DNA from: Erwinia sp. S63
GTDB lineage: Bacteria; Pseudomonadota; Gammaproteobacteria; Enterobacterales; Enterobacteriaceae
Direction of reading: 5' to 3'
DNA length: 64,000 bases
Assembly: GCF_016625195.1 (NCBI RefSeq)
Contig: NZ_JACVUP010000012.1
Span: forward strand, 124,001 to 188,000
The first letter of the stretch is position 1. Every line of letters starts with the position of its first letter. Below are positions 40,509 through 49,316 of this stretch, piece by piece. Under the pieces are notes generated by a model, which was given only the letters and a program-made list of their open reading frames with translations, did not search any database and was not told the DNA's origin. The position numbers were made by a program, and so were the translations under genes.

Positions 40509-40866
40509 CCCAACCTCGACGGGCGCTGAAGATCCCTCTATCGATAATCTTTGGGGAGACGCCATGAGCGAGCAGCAGGCCGCCAGCAGCGCGTCGCAAA
40601 ACACTGACGATCTGAGCCTGATTATGGATATCCCGGTGAAAATGACCGTGGAACTGGGCCGTACCAAAATGACCATCAAAGAGCTGCTGCGTCTCAGCCA
40701 GGGTTCAGTCGTGACACTGGATGGTCTGGCGGGAGAACCGCTGGATATCCTGATCAATGGCTACCTGATTGCCCAGGGCGAAGTGGTGGTGGTGTCGGAT
40801 AAATTTGGTATTCGCATTACCGAAATCATCACGCCGTCTGAGCGTATGCACCGGTTAAGCCGCTGA
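40498..40866 (+). CDS. fliN: Flagellar motor switch protein FliN
   Basis: 122-residue C-ring base protein that also anchors FliH. Variable N-terminus, then a SpoA domain: DIPVKMTVELGRTKMTIKEL, LDGLAGEPLDILINGYLIA, GIRITEIITPSERM. Slightly shorter than E. coli FliN (137) because of a shorter N-terminal tail. ATG 40498 has AAGGAG upstream. Confidence 0.96.
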   Translation: MSDNPTSTGAEDPSIDNLWGDAMSEQQAASSASQNTDDLSLIMDIPVKMTVELGRTKMTIKELLRLSQGSVVTLDGLAGEPLDILINGYLIAQGEVVVVSDKFGIRITEIITPSERMHRLSR

Positions 40867-41156
40867 TGATCACGCATTCTGCGGATGATTCGCTGCTTAT
40901 GACGCTGCTCGGTGCGCTGGGATTAGTGATTTTACTGATGCTGCTGCTGGCGTGGAGTGCGAAACGCAGCGGCTGGCTGCAGCGTTATCAACGCAGCCAT
41001 CCGGCCATTAACGTGGTGGCGCGTCTCTCGCTCGGCGCACGCGAGCGGCTGGTGCTGGTGGATATCGGTGAGCAGCGGCTGTTGCTTGGCATCACCGCGC
41101 ATCAAATCACCTGCCTGAGCCAATCACCGCAACCTCAAGCTAAGGACGGAGGATGA
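40866..41156 (+). CDS. fliO: Flagellar export assembly protein FliO
   Basis: 96-residue single-pass membrane protein that assists assembly of the FliP ring. A membrane helix occupies about residues 13-31 ([17 protein letters not shown]), and the cytoplasmic part has [19 protein letters not shown] and [13 protein letters not shown], the family pattern. One-base overlap with fliN and ATGA overlap with fliP. Confidence 0.92.
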   Translation: MITHSADDSLLMTLLGALGLVILLMLLLAWSAKRSGWLQRYQRSHPAINVVARLSLGARERLVLVDIGEQRLLLGITAHQITCLSQSPQPQAKDGG

Positions 41157-41884
41157 AAGGGCGCGCAGTCATAGCGTTGCTGCTGCTCTTCACCGCCGCC
41201 AGCGCCGGGGCCGCCAACAGCGACATTGTCATCGCCCGACCCAACAGCGAAGAGGGCTGGATGCTGCCGCTGCAGACGCTGGTGTTGCTCAGTGGTTTTA
41301 CCTTCATTCCCGGTATTTTGCTGATGATGACCGGCTTTACCCGCATCGTGATTGTGCTGGGATTGCTGCGTAATGCACTGGGGACGCCCACCGCACCACC
41401 AAATCAGGTGCTGGTCGGGCTGGCGCTGTTCCTCACTTTCTACGTGATGTCGCCAGTGCTGAACCAGATTTATGAAAAAGCGTGGCAGCCGCTGCAAAAC
41501 AACAGCATCACCATGGAGGTGGCGTTAGCGGAAGGGGTTAAACCGCTGCGCGCGTTTATGCTGGATCAGACGCGTGAAGCGGATCTCGCGCTGTTTGCAC
41601 GTATTGCCAAAGCGCCGCCGATGAGCGGGCCGGATGCGGTGCCGCTCAGTATTCTGGTGCCCGCCTTTGTCACCAGCGAACTGAAAACCGCTTTCCAGAT
41701 TGGCTTCACGATATTCATCCCGTTTTTAATTATCGATTTAGTGGTCGCCAGTATTCTGATGGCGCTGGGTATGATGATGGTGCCGCCCACCACCATCGCG
41801 CTGCCGTTCAAACTGATGCTGTTTGTGTTGGTCGACGGCTGGCAGCTGCTGCTGGGTTCACTGGCACAAAGTTTCTACAGCTAA
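41153..41884 (+). CDS. fliP: Flagellar export gate protein FliP
   Basis: 243-residue core subunit of the export gate (FliP5-FliQ4-FliR1). It has a cleavable signal peptide (to about residue 20), the segment [20 protein letters not shown], the [22 protein letters not shown] block, and the C-terminal membrane pair with [21 protein letters not shown]. Complete and of usual length. Confidence 0.97.
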   Translation: MKGRAVIALLLLFTAASAGAANSDIVIARPNSEEGWMLPLQTLVLLSGFTFIPGILLMMTGFTRIVIVLGLLRNALGTPTAPPNQVLVGLALFLTFYVMSPVLNQIYEKAWQPLQNNSITMEVALAEGVKPLRAFMLDQTREADLALFARIAKAPPMSGPDAVPLSILVPAFVTSELKTAFQIGFTIFIPFLIIDLVVASILMALGMMMVPPTTIALPFKLMLFVLVDGWQLLLGSLAQSFYS

Positions 41885-41894
41885 GGAGCCGCGA

Positions 41895-42164
41895 ATGACA
41901 CCCGAAAGTGTGATGGTGCTGGGCATGCAGGCGATAAAGGTAGGGTTGATGATTGCCGGGCCGTTGCTGCTGGCCGCACTGGTCACCGGGCTGGCGATTA
42001 GCATCATGCAGGCCGCCACTCAAATCAATGAAATGACCATGACCTTTATCCCGAAGATCCTGATGATCGTCGGCGTTGCCGTGTTACTGGGTCCGTGGAT
42101 GCTGAAAATCTTTATTGAATACATGCGCACGGTGTTCACCAGCATCTCATTCGCGATCGGCTAA
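41895..42164 (+). CDS. fliQ: Flagellar export gate protein FliQ
   Basis: 89-residue two-helix membrane protein of the export gate. MTPESVMVLGMQAIKVGLMI and the conserved ATQINEMTMTFIPKI segment are intact. ATG 41895 has AAGGAG upstream. Its stop overlaps the fliR start by one base. Confidence 0.97.
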   Translation: MTPESVMVLGMQAIKVGLMIAGPLLLAALVTGLAISIMQAATQINEMTMTFIPKILMIVGVAVLLGPWMLKIFIEYMRTVFTSISFAIG

Positions 42165-42943
42165 TGGCGTTTGGCATCCCGTTTGAGCTGCTGACCGCGC
42201 AGATTGCCCATGTGTTTTTTATTATGGTGCGCGTGGCTGCGCTACTGTTTGTCGCGCCGATTTTCAGTGAGAAGGCGATCAGTAAACGGCTGCGTGCCGC
42301 ACTGGCGCTGCTTATCGCCTTACTGATTGCCAGCAGCGTGGAAGATGCTCAGGTGGCGTTGATGTCGTGGCACGGTGCCTGGCTGGTGGTGAAGCAAGTT
42401 GTGATCGGTGCCGCGCTCGGTCTGATGCTGCAGCTACTTTTCGCTGCGGTGCGTTTGTGCGGAGAGATCATTGGCATGCAGATGGGACTCTCCTTCGCCA
42501 CCTTTTTTGACCCTAATAGCGGCAACACGCCGGTGATATCACGTTTGCTCAACCTGCTGGCGATGCTGCTGTTTCTCAGTATCAATGGTCATCTGTGGCT
42601 GCTGGCGCTGCTGGCAGAGAGCTTTACCAGCCTGCCAGTGAATGCCGAACCGCTGCACGCGGGTGGCCTACGATATCTGGTGATGCAGGGCGGGTTGATC
42701 TTCAGCCAGGGATTGATGCTGGGATTGCCGATCATCACGCTGTTGCTCTGTATCAATATGACGCTGGGGTTGTTGAACCGTTTAACCCCGCAGCTCTCGA
42801 TCTTCGTGGTGGGTTTTCCCCTGACATTAGGGGCAGGCATGCTGGCGCTGTTCCTGATGGGCGATACCTTGCCACCCTTTTTTACCCACCTCACCGCACG
42901 CGTGTTTGCTCATCTTGGACAGCTGTTAGCCGCACTACGCTAG
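42164..42943 (+). CDS. fliR: Flagellar export gate protein FliR
   Basis: 259-residue export gate subunit with about six hydrophobic segments; conserved FFIMVRVAALLFVAPIF at the start and GEIIGMQMGLSFATFFDP in the middle. Last gene of the fliF-fliR run. Its stop is ten bases from the stop of the convergent membrane-protein gene. Confidence 0.96.
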   Translation: MAFGIPFELLTAQIAHVFFIMVRVAALLFVAPIFSEKAISKRLRAALALLIALLIASSVEDAQVALMSWHGAWLVVKQVVIGAALGLMLQLLFAAVRLCGEIIGMQMGLSFATFFDPNSGNTPVISRLLNLLAMLLFLSINGHLWLLALLAESFTSLPVNAEPLHAGGLRYLVMQGGLIFSQGLMLGLPIITLLLCINMTLGLLNRLTPQLSIFVVGFPLTLGAGMLALFLMGDTLPPFFTHLTARVFAHLGQLLAALR

Positions 42944-42953
42944 CTATTTCTGG

Positions 42954-43478
42954 TTACCTGATGCAGACATTACGCGCCACGCTCTCTGTGCCAGAGGCCA
43001 GCACGCGGCCATTGAACAGATAGAGGGCAATCACACTGACATCGCCTGCCTGCCAATGCGGGAAGACATACTTTTGCACGTCCTCATCGCGGCTTTTGTC
43101 ACCCAAGCCACGACTGTGTTGTGTGACGGTGATTTTAAGCAGGTTGTGATTGAACTCACCGTTAAACCACACCGCACGATGAATCGGAGTGATCGGTGCC
43201 GTCAGTTGCCCATCCTTATAACGCGAAAGCGTGCCGAGATAGCTTAAATGGCCCTGGCTGAAGCCATCGCGATAGCTGCGGTAAATCCCCTGCGTCAACA
43301 CCCATTCACGCTCACTTTTGATGTCATAAAATGCCAGCGGAAACAGGCACTGGGACTGCTGTGTGGTGGTGATTAGCCAGCGTCCGATGACCGCGCTAAA
43401 AGCCAGTACAAAGCCCCCGATAAACAGCCAGAGCCGCGGGGATTTAATTGACGCGAAAATAGAACGATTCACACACAT
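42954..43478 (-). CDS. Single-pass membrane protein, partner of the ToxR-like regulator
   Basis: 174-residue protein of unknown family. A membrane helix near residues 14-36 (RLWLFIGGFVLAFSAVIGRWL) is followed by a periplasmic domain of about 135 residues with two Cys (SQCLFP and a C-terminal NVCIR). ATG 43478 has GAGGA ten bases upstream and overlaps the regulator gene by 35 bases, so the two are co-translated. Arrangement and topology resemble ToxR/ToxS, TcpP/TcpH and PsaE/PsaF, where the second protein stabilises the first; that role is an inference here. Confidence 0.75.
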   Translation of the reverse strand: MCVNRSIFASIKSPRLWLFIGGFVLAFSAVIGRWLITTTQQSQCLFPLAFYDIKSEREWVLTQGIYRSYRDGFSQGHLSYLGTLSRYKDGQLTAPITPIHRAVWFNGEFNHNLLKITVTQHSRGLGDKSRDEDVQKYVFPHWQAGDVSVIALYLFNGRVLASGTESVARNVCIR

Positions 43479-44208
43479 TATTCGCTTCCTCGAAGGGTTG
43501 CTGGCACGCAATCACACCCTGATGTTGCGGATTGTTGGCTGAACTGAGGGTGACGTACAGCACGCTGGCGGCGGGTTTATCCGGGTTCGCCTCCAGTACA
43601 TAACGGCGATAAGTGCGTAACGTGGTTTCAATTAAGGCGTGCTGCGTGTGATGTCCTTTCGGCACCCAGACGCTGCTGCCAACAGGGATGGACGGCCCCT
43701 GCCAGCTGACAAAATCAATCGGTTTTGGCGTGAGCAGAAAGAAATGTTGCACCAGTAAAGCCACCAGACACCCGGCAGTGATGCCGGCGACGGTGATGCC
43801 TGATGCGCGCCGCCCATTCAGCGGGCTCCGTGCCGGTAGCGAAGGGGATATTGTCAGTGGGACGGGGTGCTCGACGGCTGGCGGCGTATTGATGATCAAG
43901 CGGTAACCGCTGCGCGTGACGGCCAGCAGGCTAATCTGCTGCTCAAGCTCCAGCGACATCAACGCACGGCGTAGTTTGTTGATCATCACGCGCACGCTGT
44001 TATCGGTGGCGGCATAACCGGCACGACGCCAGCCAAACTCCATCAGCTGTTCATGCGTCAGCACTTCACCTTGCGCCTCCGCGAGTGCATAAAGGCAGCG
44101 CGCGGCGCTGGCGGGCAGCGTCACGGACATATTATCCAGCGTCCGGCTCAGGATGCGCGTACGTCGATCTAATCTGGCCGCCTGACCAAGCAAGATTGTG
44201 TTAGGCAT
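43444..44208 (-). CDS. ToxR/CadC-like membrane-anchored winged-helix regulator
   Basis: 254-residue protein: an OmpR-type winged helix without a receiver at residues about 5-107 (LPASAARCLYALAEAQGEVL, NSVRVMINKLRRAL, VTRSGYRLI), a proline-rich linker, one membrane helix at about 136-159, and a periplasmic domain of about 95 residues containing a Cys pair (VIACQQ and NNVCESF). The ATG at 44208 is preferred to an upstream TTG (44226). Such proteins sense periplasmic signals and bind DNA while in the membrane. Its location between fliR and fliC suggests control of this flagellar locus or flagellin; the target is unknown. Not part of the standard enterobacterial flagellar set. Confidence 0.85.
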   Translation of the reverse strand: MPNTILLGQAARLDRRTRILSRTLDNMSVTLPASAARCLYALAEAQGEVLTHEQLMEFGWRRAGYAATDNSVRVMINKLRRALMSLELEQQISLLAVTRSGYRLIINTPPAVEHPVPLTISPSLPARSPLNGRRASGITVAGITAGCLVALLVQHFFLLTPKPIDFVSWQGPSIPVGSSVWVPKGHHTQHALIETTLRTYRRYVLEANPDKPAASVLYVTLSSANNPQHQGVIACQQPFEEANNVCESFYFRVN

Positions 44209-44503
44209 AGAGAAGTCGTCTATCAATTAGGGTAAAGAGCGAGTCGGTTGTTAATGTTATTTTTGCGCTAACCGATCCCATTTTTTGCGGCTAAAGAGTG
44301 CCAGATTTTCAACGCTCTCCCGCGTTTATTTTCCCGAAAGCCACCCAAAATCCTCTTACTCATTAAGGTTATTTATTTGATCTAACCCGTAAGATTCATA
44401 GAGTTATTTTTTATCGATAATTAACAAGGCCAATGGCCATTTCACGTTAGTTGTTCGGGTAAAAATGATTAGTATTTTTCATCAGAAAATCGCGGGCAGG
44501 AGC
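44209..44503. other. Intergenic region upstream of the ToxR-like gene
   Basis: About 295 AT-rich bases between the regulator start and the fliC terminator. No gene is seen. It should contain the minus-strand promoter of the regulator pair; I could not fix a convincing -35/-10 pair. Confidence 0.5.
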
Positions 44504-44527
44504 AAAAAAGCCCTCCACGGGGAGGGC
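44504..44527 (-). terminator. Rho-independent terminator of fliC
   Basis: On the minus strand: GCCCTCC, loop CCGT, GGAGGGC, then six T residues (44509-44504), about 40 bases after the fliC stop. Confidence 0.88.
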
Positions 44528-44566
44528 GAAAATTGCACGCTAAATGCAATTAAGGAGAGGCACAGA

Positions 44567-46009
44567 TTAACGCAGCAGGCTCAGCACGTTCTGCGGCACC
44601 TGATTTGCCTGCGACAGCACTGAAACACCTGCTTGCTGCAGGATGTTGGCGCGGCTCATGGCGGAGACTTCAACCGAGAAGTCCGCATCCTGAATACGCG
44701 AACGCGCTTCGCTGGTGTTGATGACGGTGGAGTTGAGGTTGGCAATGATCGAGCCAAAGCGGTTTTGAATCGCACCCAAATCCGAGCGGAAGCTGTTGAC
44801 GTCGGTCATGGCGCTATCGAGACGTTCCAGCAGATGGTTAGCGACCTTCTGCACTTCATGAGTATCACGCGCACTGGCATCAGCTACCGCGGTAGCGCCA
44901 CCTGCGGCATCATCCCAGGTAAAGGATTTCACTTCACCGTCTTTGTTGATGGCGAAGTAATTGCCGTTGTCGGCTTTGAAGATTTGCATCTCGGTATCCG
45001 CCATGTCGGCACCGAAGATGTCATTGGACATCTGATTCAGCGTGGCTTCATCAATCAGTTTGCTACCGATTTGCGCGCCGATGCCCTGACTTTTCAGGTT
45101 CTTCAGATCGCTTGGGCCATTCTTAAGAATGTCGAAGTCGAGCGTGGTGATTTTTTCTTTCACCGCAATAGTGTCAATTTCAGAAGGATCGCCTGGCGTG
45201 GCGTTCGCCTGGAAAGTGATATCCAATTCAACTGCGCTGCCTGGATTAGCACTGTCAGCAGCGAAGAAGCGCAGATTACCTTTGCTGTCTTCCATGGTCA
45301 CCACTTCGGTATCGGCCACTGCACCGCCGACCAGTGCGGTGATCTTCGCGCGTTCAACATCGTTCAGTTCGAAGGGCTCAGCCATACCCGGAACGGCAAA
45401 CTGCTCATCCACACCGCGTAGACTTCCTGCAGCAGTAAATTTCGAGTCCATCGGCAGACTGTCGATGATTTTCTCAAAGTCTTTAGCAAAGGTATCCAGA
45501 CCCAGCGAACCTAGCGCCATCTTCGGCAGCTTGATATCAATGGTCTGGCCATCTTTATCACCGATCTGAATCGACAGTTTTTCCTGCGATCCATCCAGCA
45601 TTTTCACGCCGTTGAAGTTGGTGGATTCGGCGATACGGCCAATCTCATCCAGACGTGCGGTGATCTCCTTTTTGATCGACTCGCGGTCTTCTTTGGAGTT
45701 GGTGCCGTTCTTCGCCTGCACCGTCAGTTCACGAATACGCTGCAGGTTTTCATTCACTTCTTCCAGAGCACCTTCAGTCGTTTGTGCCAGTGAAATGCCG
45801 TCATTGGCATTACGCGTTGCCTGCGTTAAACCGCGCACCGACGAGGTGAAGCGGTTAGAGATGGCCATACCGGCGGCATCATCTTTGGCGCTGTTAATAC
45901 GCAGGCCCGAAGAGAGGCGCTCAATCGCTGTTCCCAATGAGTTCTGTGATTTGTTCAGGTTGTTTTGAGCCATCAGACTCAGTGCGTTGGTATTAATGAC
46001 CTGGGCCAT
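44567..46009 (-). CDS. fliC: Flagellin FliC
   Basis: 480-residue filament subunit. Conserved D0/D1 ends are complete: MAQVINTNALSLMAQNNLNK and RLSSGLRINSAKDDAAGMAI at the start, SRIQDADFSVEVSAMSRANI and QANQVPQNVLSLLR at the end. The middle (about residues 170-390) is variable and acidic. Monocistronic, minus strand, divergent from fliD as in E. coli, with its own terminator. Only one flagellin gene is seen in the window. Confidence 0.97.
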   Translation of the reverse strand: MAQVINTNALSLMAQNNLNKSQNSLGTAIERLSSGLRINSAKDDAAGMAISNRFTSSVRGLTQATRNANDGISLAQTTEGALEEVNENLQRIRELTVQAKNGTNSKEDRESIKKEITARLDEIGRIAESTNFNGVKMLDGSQEKLSIQIGDKDGQTIDIKLPKMALGSLGLDTFAKDFEKIIDSLPMDSKFTAAGSLRGVDEQFAVPGMAEPFELNDVERAKITALVGGAVADTEVVTMEDSKGNLRFFAADSANPGSAVELDITFQANATPGDPSEIDTIAVKEKITTLDFDILKNGPSDLKNLKSQGIGAQIGSKLIDEATLNQMSNDIFGADMADTEMQIFKADNGNYFAINKDGEVKSFTWDDAAGGATAVADASARDTHEVQKVANHLLERLDSAMTDVNSFRSDLGAIQNRFGSIIANLNSTVINTSEARSRIQDADFSVEVSAMSRANILQQAGVSVLSQANQVPQNVLSLLR

Positions 46010-46276
46010 AATCGATATCCTTTTTCCAGTGAATGCTGCTTAAGCGTGGCAGCGGGAATATGCGTGAGAGGTGACGCATACCTTATTCATCGGGGGAGTC
46101 ATCAGGTGCTGAAATAATTTTTTGTTTTTTCATGCAAAGGCAAAAAATCACGACAGGTATGCCGCTATATCGAGACTTAAGACGATGGATGAATATCATT
46201 GTGTAAATTATTAAGCGAAATCCTGCCGGCACCGATGGTAAAAGTTGATACCCTCGATGAATCAAGGAATTTAAAA

Positions 46277-47782
46277 ATGACGACACCTATTTCAGGATTG
46301 GGCGGATCCGGCTTAGATATCCCCGCGCTGATGGAGCAGATTAAAAATGGGGAGAGTAAGAAACTGAATCCCTATTTAAATAAGCAGAGTAAATTTAACG
46401 GCCAGGTATCGTCATGGGGAAAAATATCCAATTCACTGGCCTCGTTAAAATCGAATCTGGATAAGCTGCAGGATGAAGGTTTTAACGGTGTCAGCATTGG
46501 CGATAATAAAGCTTTTAAAGCCACCGCCGGAAAAGGCGCGATTCCCGACAGCTATTCGGTGATTGTCGAAAAACTGGCAAAAGCACATAAAATTGGCTCG
46601 CCGGAGCAGGACAGTAACAGCGCACAGCTGGGAGATGGCTCCGCAACGCGCACTCTGACCATCACGCTTGGCAACGGTAAACCGCTGTCGGTGGAGTTGA
46701 AAGACGATGAAACCTCGCTGGCGCAAGTGGCGAAGAAGATCAATGCGAAGAATGGTGATGTCAGCGCCTCAGTGATGCCTGCCGAAGGCGGCAAGTTCCA
46801 GCTGGTGGTGACCTCGAAAAAAACCGGCAGTGACGGTCAAATCAAGATGGAAGTCAGTGGAGACAGCCAGCTGGCCGGGGTGCTGAACTACGATCCCAAA
46901 GCCGCCAACGTGCCTGGAGAGCCAGGATACGATCCAACCCGCATGAAGCAGATCAGCGCAGCGCAAAATGCGCTGATGAAAATCGATGGCATCACGGTGG
47001 AGCGCAGTTCAAACACTATCAGCGATGCGATCGAAGGCATTACTTTTGAGCTGCGTGAAGTGTCGCAAAAAGATCCGGACGACCCCGGTAAGTTAAAGCC
47101 TGAAACGCTGTCAGTGACGGCGGATACTTCAAAGGTAAAGAGCCTGATTGAGGAGTTCATCAATAATTACAACAGCTTCCTCAGTACCTCGGCCAGCGCC
47201 AGCAACTATAAGCCACCGGAAAAAAATTCCGATGAGCAGAATAAGCAAAATGGCCCACTGTTTAGTGATGGCACATTACGCCGTCTGAACAGCCAGATGA
47301 AATCGGCTGCCGGCGGCAATTACGGTGAGTCGAGCGAGCTGTATCACTCTCTGGCCAGCATCGGCATCACCGTGAAGTTCGAGGAGTTGAAGCCCGGCGA
47401 AGATCGCACCGCCACGCTGGGCACGCTGAGTATCGACAGTAAAAAGCTGGATGCCGCGTTGAAAGAGCACCCGAAAGAGGTGGAAGCGCTGTTTCTTGGT
47501 AAAGACGGTGCGCAGGGCATCAAGGGCCAGATGAGCGAGGTGTTCAAAAGCTATCTGGGCGATAACGAGTCGATCCCCAAAACAGAAGGCACTATCGCTT
47601 CGACAGTTAAAAGGCTTAAAGATCAAGAAGCGCGGGTTGCGAAGCAGATCGAGCGCATGGAACAGCGCATTGAAGAGAGCCTGAAGCGCCAGCAGAAAGA
47701 GTTTATGCGTCTGGATAAAGCGATGACGGATATGCAGGCAATGAGCAATCAGTTGCAGGGTGCGCTGGCAGGATTAGGCTGA
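46277..47782 (+). CDS. fliD: Filament cap protein FliD
   Basis: 501-residue cap on the growing filament that guides flagellin insertion. N-terminal pattern ISGLGGSGLDIPALMEQ, middle domain, and C-terminal coiled coil ending LDKAMTDMQAMSNQLQGALA are all family-like. ATG 46277 with AAGGA upstream is preferred to an in-frame extension to 46199. Divergent from fliC, first gene of fliDST. Confidence 0.94.
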   Translation: MTTPISGLGGSGLDIPALMEQIKNGESKKLNPYLNKQSKFNGQVSSWGKISNSLASLKSNLDKLQDEGFNGVSIGDNKAFKATAGKGAIPDSYSVIVEKLAKAHKIGSPEQDSNSAQLGDGSATRTLTITLGNGKPLSVELKDDETSLAQVAKKINAKNGDVSASVMPAEGGKFQLVVTSKKTGSDGQIKMEVSGDSQLAGVLNYDPKAANVPGEPGYDPTRMKQISAAQNALMKIDGITVERSSNTISDAIEGITFELREVSQKDPDDPGKLKPETLSVTADTSKVKSLIEEFINNYNSFLSTSASASNYKPPEKNSDEQNKQNGPLFSDGTLRRLNSQMKSAAGGNYGESSELYHSLASIGITVKFEELKPGEDRTATLGTLSIDSKKLDAALKEHPKEVEALFLGKDGAQGIKGQMSEVFKSYLGDNESIPKTEGTIASTVKRLKDQEARVAKQIERMEQRIEESLKRQQKEFMRLDKAMTDMQAMSNQLQGALAGLG

Positions 47783-47792
47783 GGAACGGGTG

Positions 47793-48194
47793 ATGTACGG
47801 TAAAACCGCTAACCGCGCCTATTCTGCGGTTTCATTAGAGAGCCAGGTAAGCGGCGCGACGCCGCACCAGCTGATCGCGCTGTTGTTTGCAGGCGCGATC
47901 AATGCCATGCGTCGCGCAGAGATCTATTTTCAAACCGGCAATGTTGCCCGGCGAGGCGAGATGATCTCGCGTGCAATTAACATCATTGATAACGGTTTGC
48001 GTGCCGGGCTTGATCATCAGGTGGGCGGGCAGATCGCCGCCGATCTGGAGCGGCTGTATGAGTATGTGTCGCGCAATTTGCTGTTGGCGAGCGTCAATCA
48101 ATCGGCTGAGTCGTTGCCGCAGCTGATTACGTTGATGGTGGAGATGTCCGACACCTGGAAAGCCATCGATCCGCAGGTGAAATATGCCCAGTGA
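47793..48194 (+). CDS. fliS: Flagellin chaperone FliS
   Basis: 133-residue helical export chaperone that keeps FliC monomeric. Conserved QVSGATPHQLIALLFAGA near residue 20 and IINDNGLRAGLDH-like helix are visible. GAGGA lies eight bases before ATG 47793. Overlaps fliT by 11 bases. Confidence 0.94.
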   Translation: MYGKTANRAYSAVSLESQVSGATPHQLIALLFAGAINAMRRAEIYFQTGNVARRGEMISRAINIIDNGLRAGLDHQVGGQIAADLERLYEYVSRNLLLASVNQSAESLPQLITLMVEMSDTWKAIDPQVKYAQ

Positions 48195-48483
48195 CGTGAA
48201 AGAGCAGATTCATGCCTTGTTGGCACTGAACCAGCGGCTGAGCGCACTGGCGCAACAGGAAGGGTGGGAGGCATTTAGCGAGGAGATTGTGGAATATACA
48301 CAGCGGATGGAAGCGCTGTGTGCGTGTGATTTCAGTCAGGCGGATGCAGTGTGTTTAGCGCAGTTACTGGCGGAGGATGCGCAGTTGATGCAGTGCATTC
48401 CGGCTCGTCTGGCAATGCTGCAAAGTGAGATCGCCGCGCTGCGTAAATCTCGCCAGTCTGCCCGTGCTTATGCGGTGTTGTAA
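48184..48483 (+). CDS. fliT: FliT-like export chaperone
   Basis: 99-residue helical protein; in E. coli/Salmonella FliT is the FliD chaperone and an FlhDC antagonist. Sequence conservation is low and identity rests mainly on position after fliS, size and helical content (LALNQRLSALAQQEGWEAF, RLAMLQSEIAALRKS). Overlaps fliS, so it is translationally coupled. Confidence 0.8.
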   Translation: MPSDVKEQIHALLALNQRLSALAQQEGWEAFSEEIVEYTQRMEALCACDFSQADAVCLAQLLAEDAQLMQCIPARLAMLQSEIAALRKSRQSARAYAVL

Positions 48484-48518
48484 GACATGGGTGCTGGCGC
48501 GAGCCCGCACCCAGCCCC

Positions 48519-48962
48519 CTAAACACTGATATCGTATTTCCTACCCACCACCGCTGGGCCAGACTCCCCGGCAGAGCCGTAAAGCGTATGATGATGCCCC
48601 ACCTGATCCACCACCTTCTGTACCCGCTGGGTTTTCTCCAGATGATGTTGCAAACGTGCCTCCACCTCACTATTCAAAGCTTTGCTGCGGCGGACGCGCT
48701 CGGTGATTTGCTGCCAGCACACAAACAGCTGCACGCGATGCGGATAGGGTGCGGCTATGGCTAAGCGTGCTTCCTGCTGCAGCCGCATCTCATCGTGATG
48801 CTGCAAGGTCGCAAGTAACTGACTCTTGCTGTCAGTGAGCACCTGTAGCGCCACAGGGTTGATCTGGGGGCGATCAAGCTGATTCGCCTCGGCTACCATA
48901 ATGGCATCCAGCTCCTCCAGCGAGCTTTTCATCTGAAGCAGTGTTGTATGCAGTGTCTCCAT
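48519..48962 (-). CDS. flgN: FlgK/FlgL export chaperone FlgN
   Basis: 147-residue helical chaperone for the hook-filament junction proteins. Family-like N-terminal helix (LQMKSSLEELDAIMVAEANQL), QKS-like segment SKSQLLATLQHHDEM, and the typical tail TLYGSAGESGP...GRKYDISV. ATG 48962 follows GAGGTG; an in-frame GTG lies just upstream. Last gene of the flgA-flgM-flgN unit. Note that one of its clients, FlgK, is truncated and fused here. Confidence 0.88.
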   Translation of the reverse strand: METLHTTLLQMKSSLEELDAIMVAEANQLDRPQINPVALQVLTDSKSQLLATLQHHDEMRLQQEARLAIAAPYPHRVQLFVCWQQITERVRRSKALNSEVEARLQHHLEKTQRVQKVVDQVGHHHTLYGSAGESGPAVVGRKYDISV

Positions 48963-48974
48963 CACTTAAACACC

Positions 48975-49253
48975 TCACTGTTGTGGCGAGATAAGGGAGT
49001 GCACCATGCCGCGCGCGATCTCTTCTGCGGCAATCGGCAAATCACCGGCTTCCAGTGCGGTGCGCAATTCGACAACGCGTGCGACATTCACATCGCGACT
49101 ATCATCCGTCTGGAGTTGCTTCATCACACTGCTCAGGCTCACGGTGCTTTGACGCTCTGTATCCGGGCGGGCGCGGAGTGATTGTGGTGTGGAGCGGGCA
49201 GGTAGCTCATGCGTGCCCGCAATGGGTGAAACAGGTTGAGTTCGGTCAATCAT
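48975..49253 (-). CDS. flgM: Anti-sigma-28 factor FlgM
   Basis: 92-residue inhibitor of FliA that is exported once the hook is complete. The N-terminus MIDRTQPVSPI and the C-terminal FliA-binding half (DVNVARVVELRTALEAGDL, IAAEEIARGMV) are intact. Its release depends on a completed hook-basal body, which gives significance to the lesion at flgG-flgK. Confidence 0.92.
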   Translation of the reverse strand: MIDRTQPVSPIAGTHELPARSTPQSLRARPDTERQSTVSLSSVMKQLQTDDSRDVNVARVVELRTALEAGDLPIAAEEIARGMVHSLISPQQ

Positions 49254-49316
49254 GGGATCCTCGAAAGCAATAGGTTGTATAGCCTTTACATCGGGGATCG
49301 CTGAGAAATCTAAAAA

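Noticed and set aside
44633-45421. 262-codon plus-strand open frame opposite fliC
   Set aside because: Shadow of the flagellin gene, no homology seen.
46010-46276. Search for sigma-28 promoters in the fliC-fliD gap
   Set aside because: Only partial matches (for example TTAAGTCT without a proper -10) were found on either strand; not reported as promoters.
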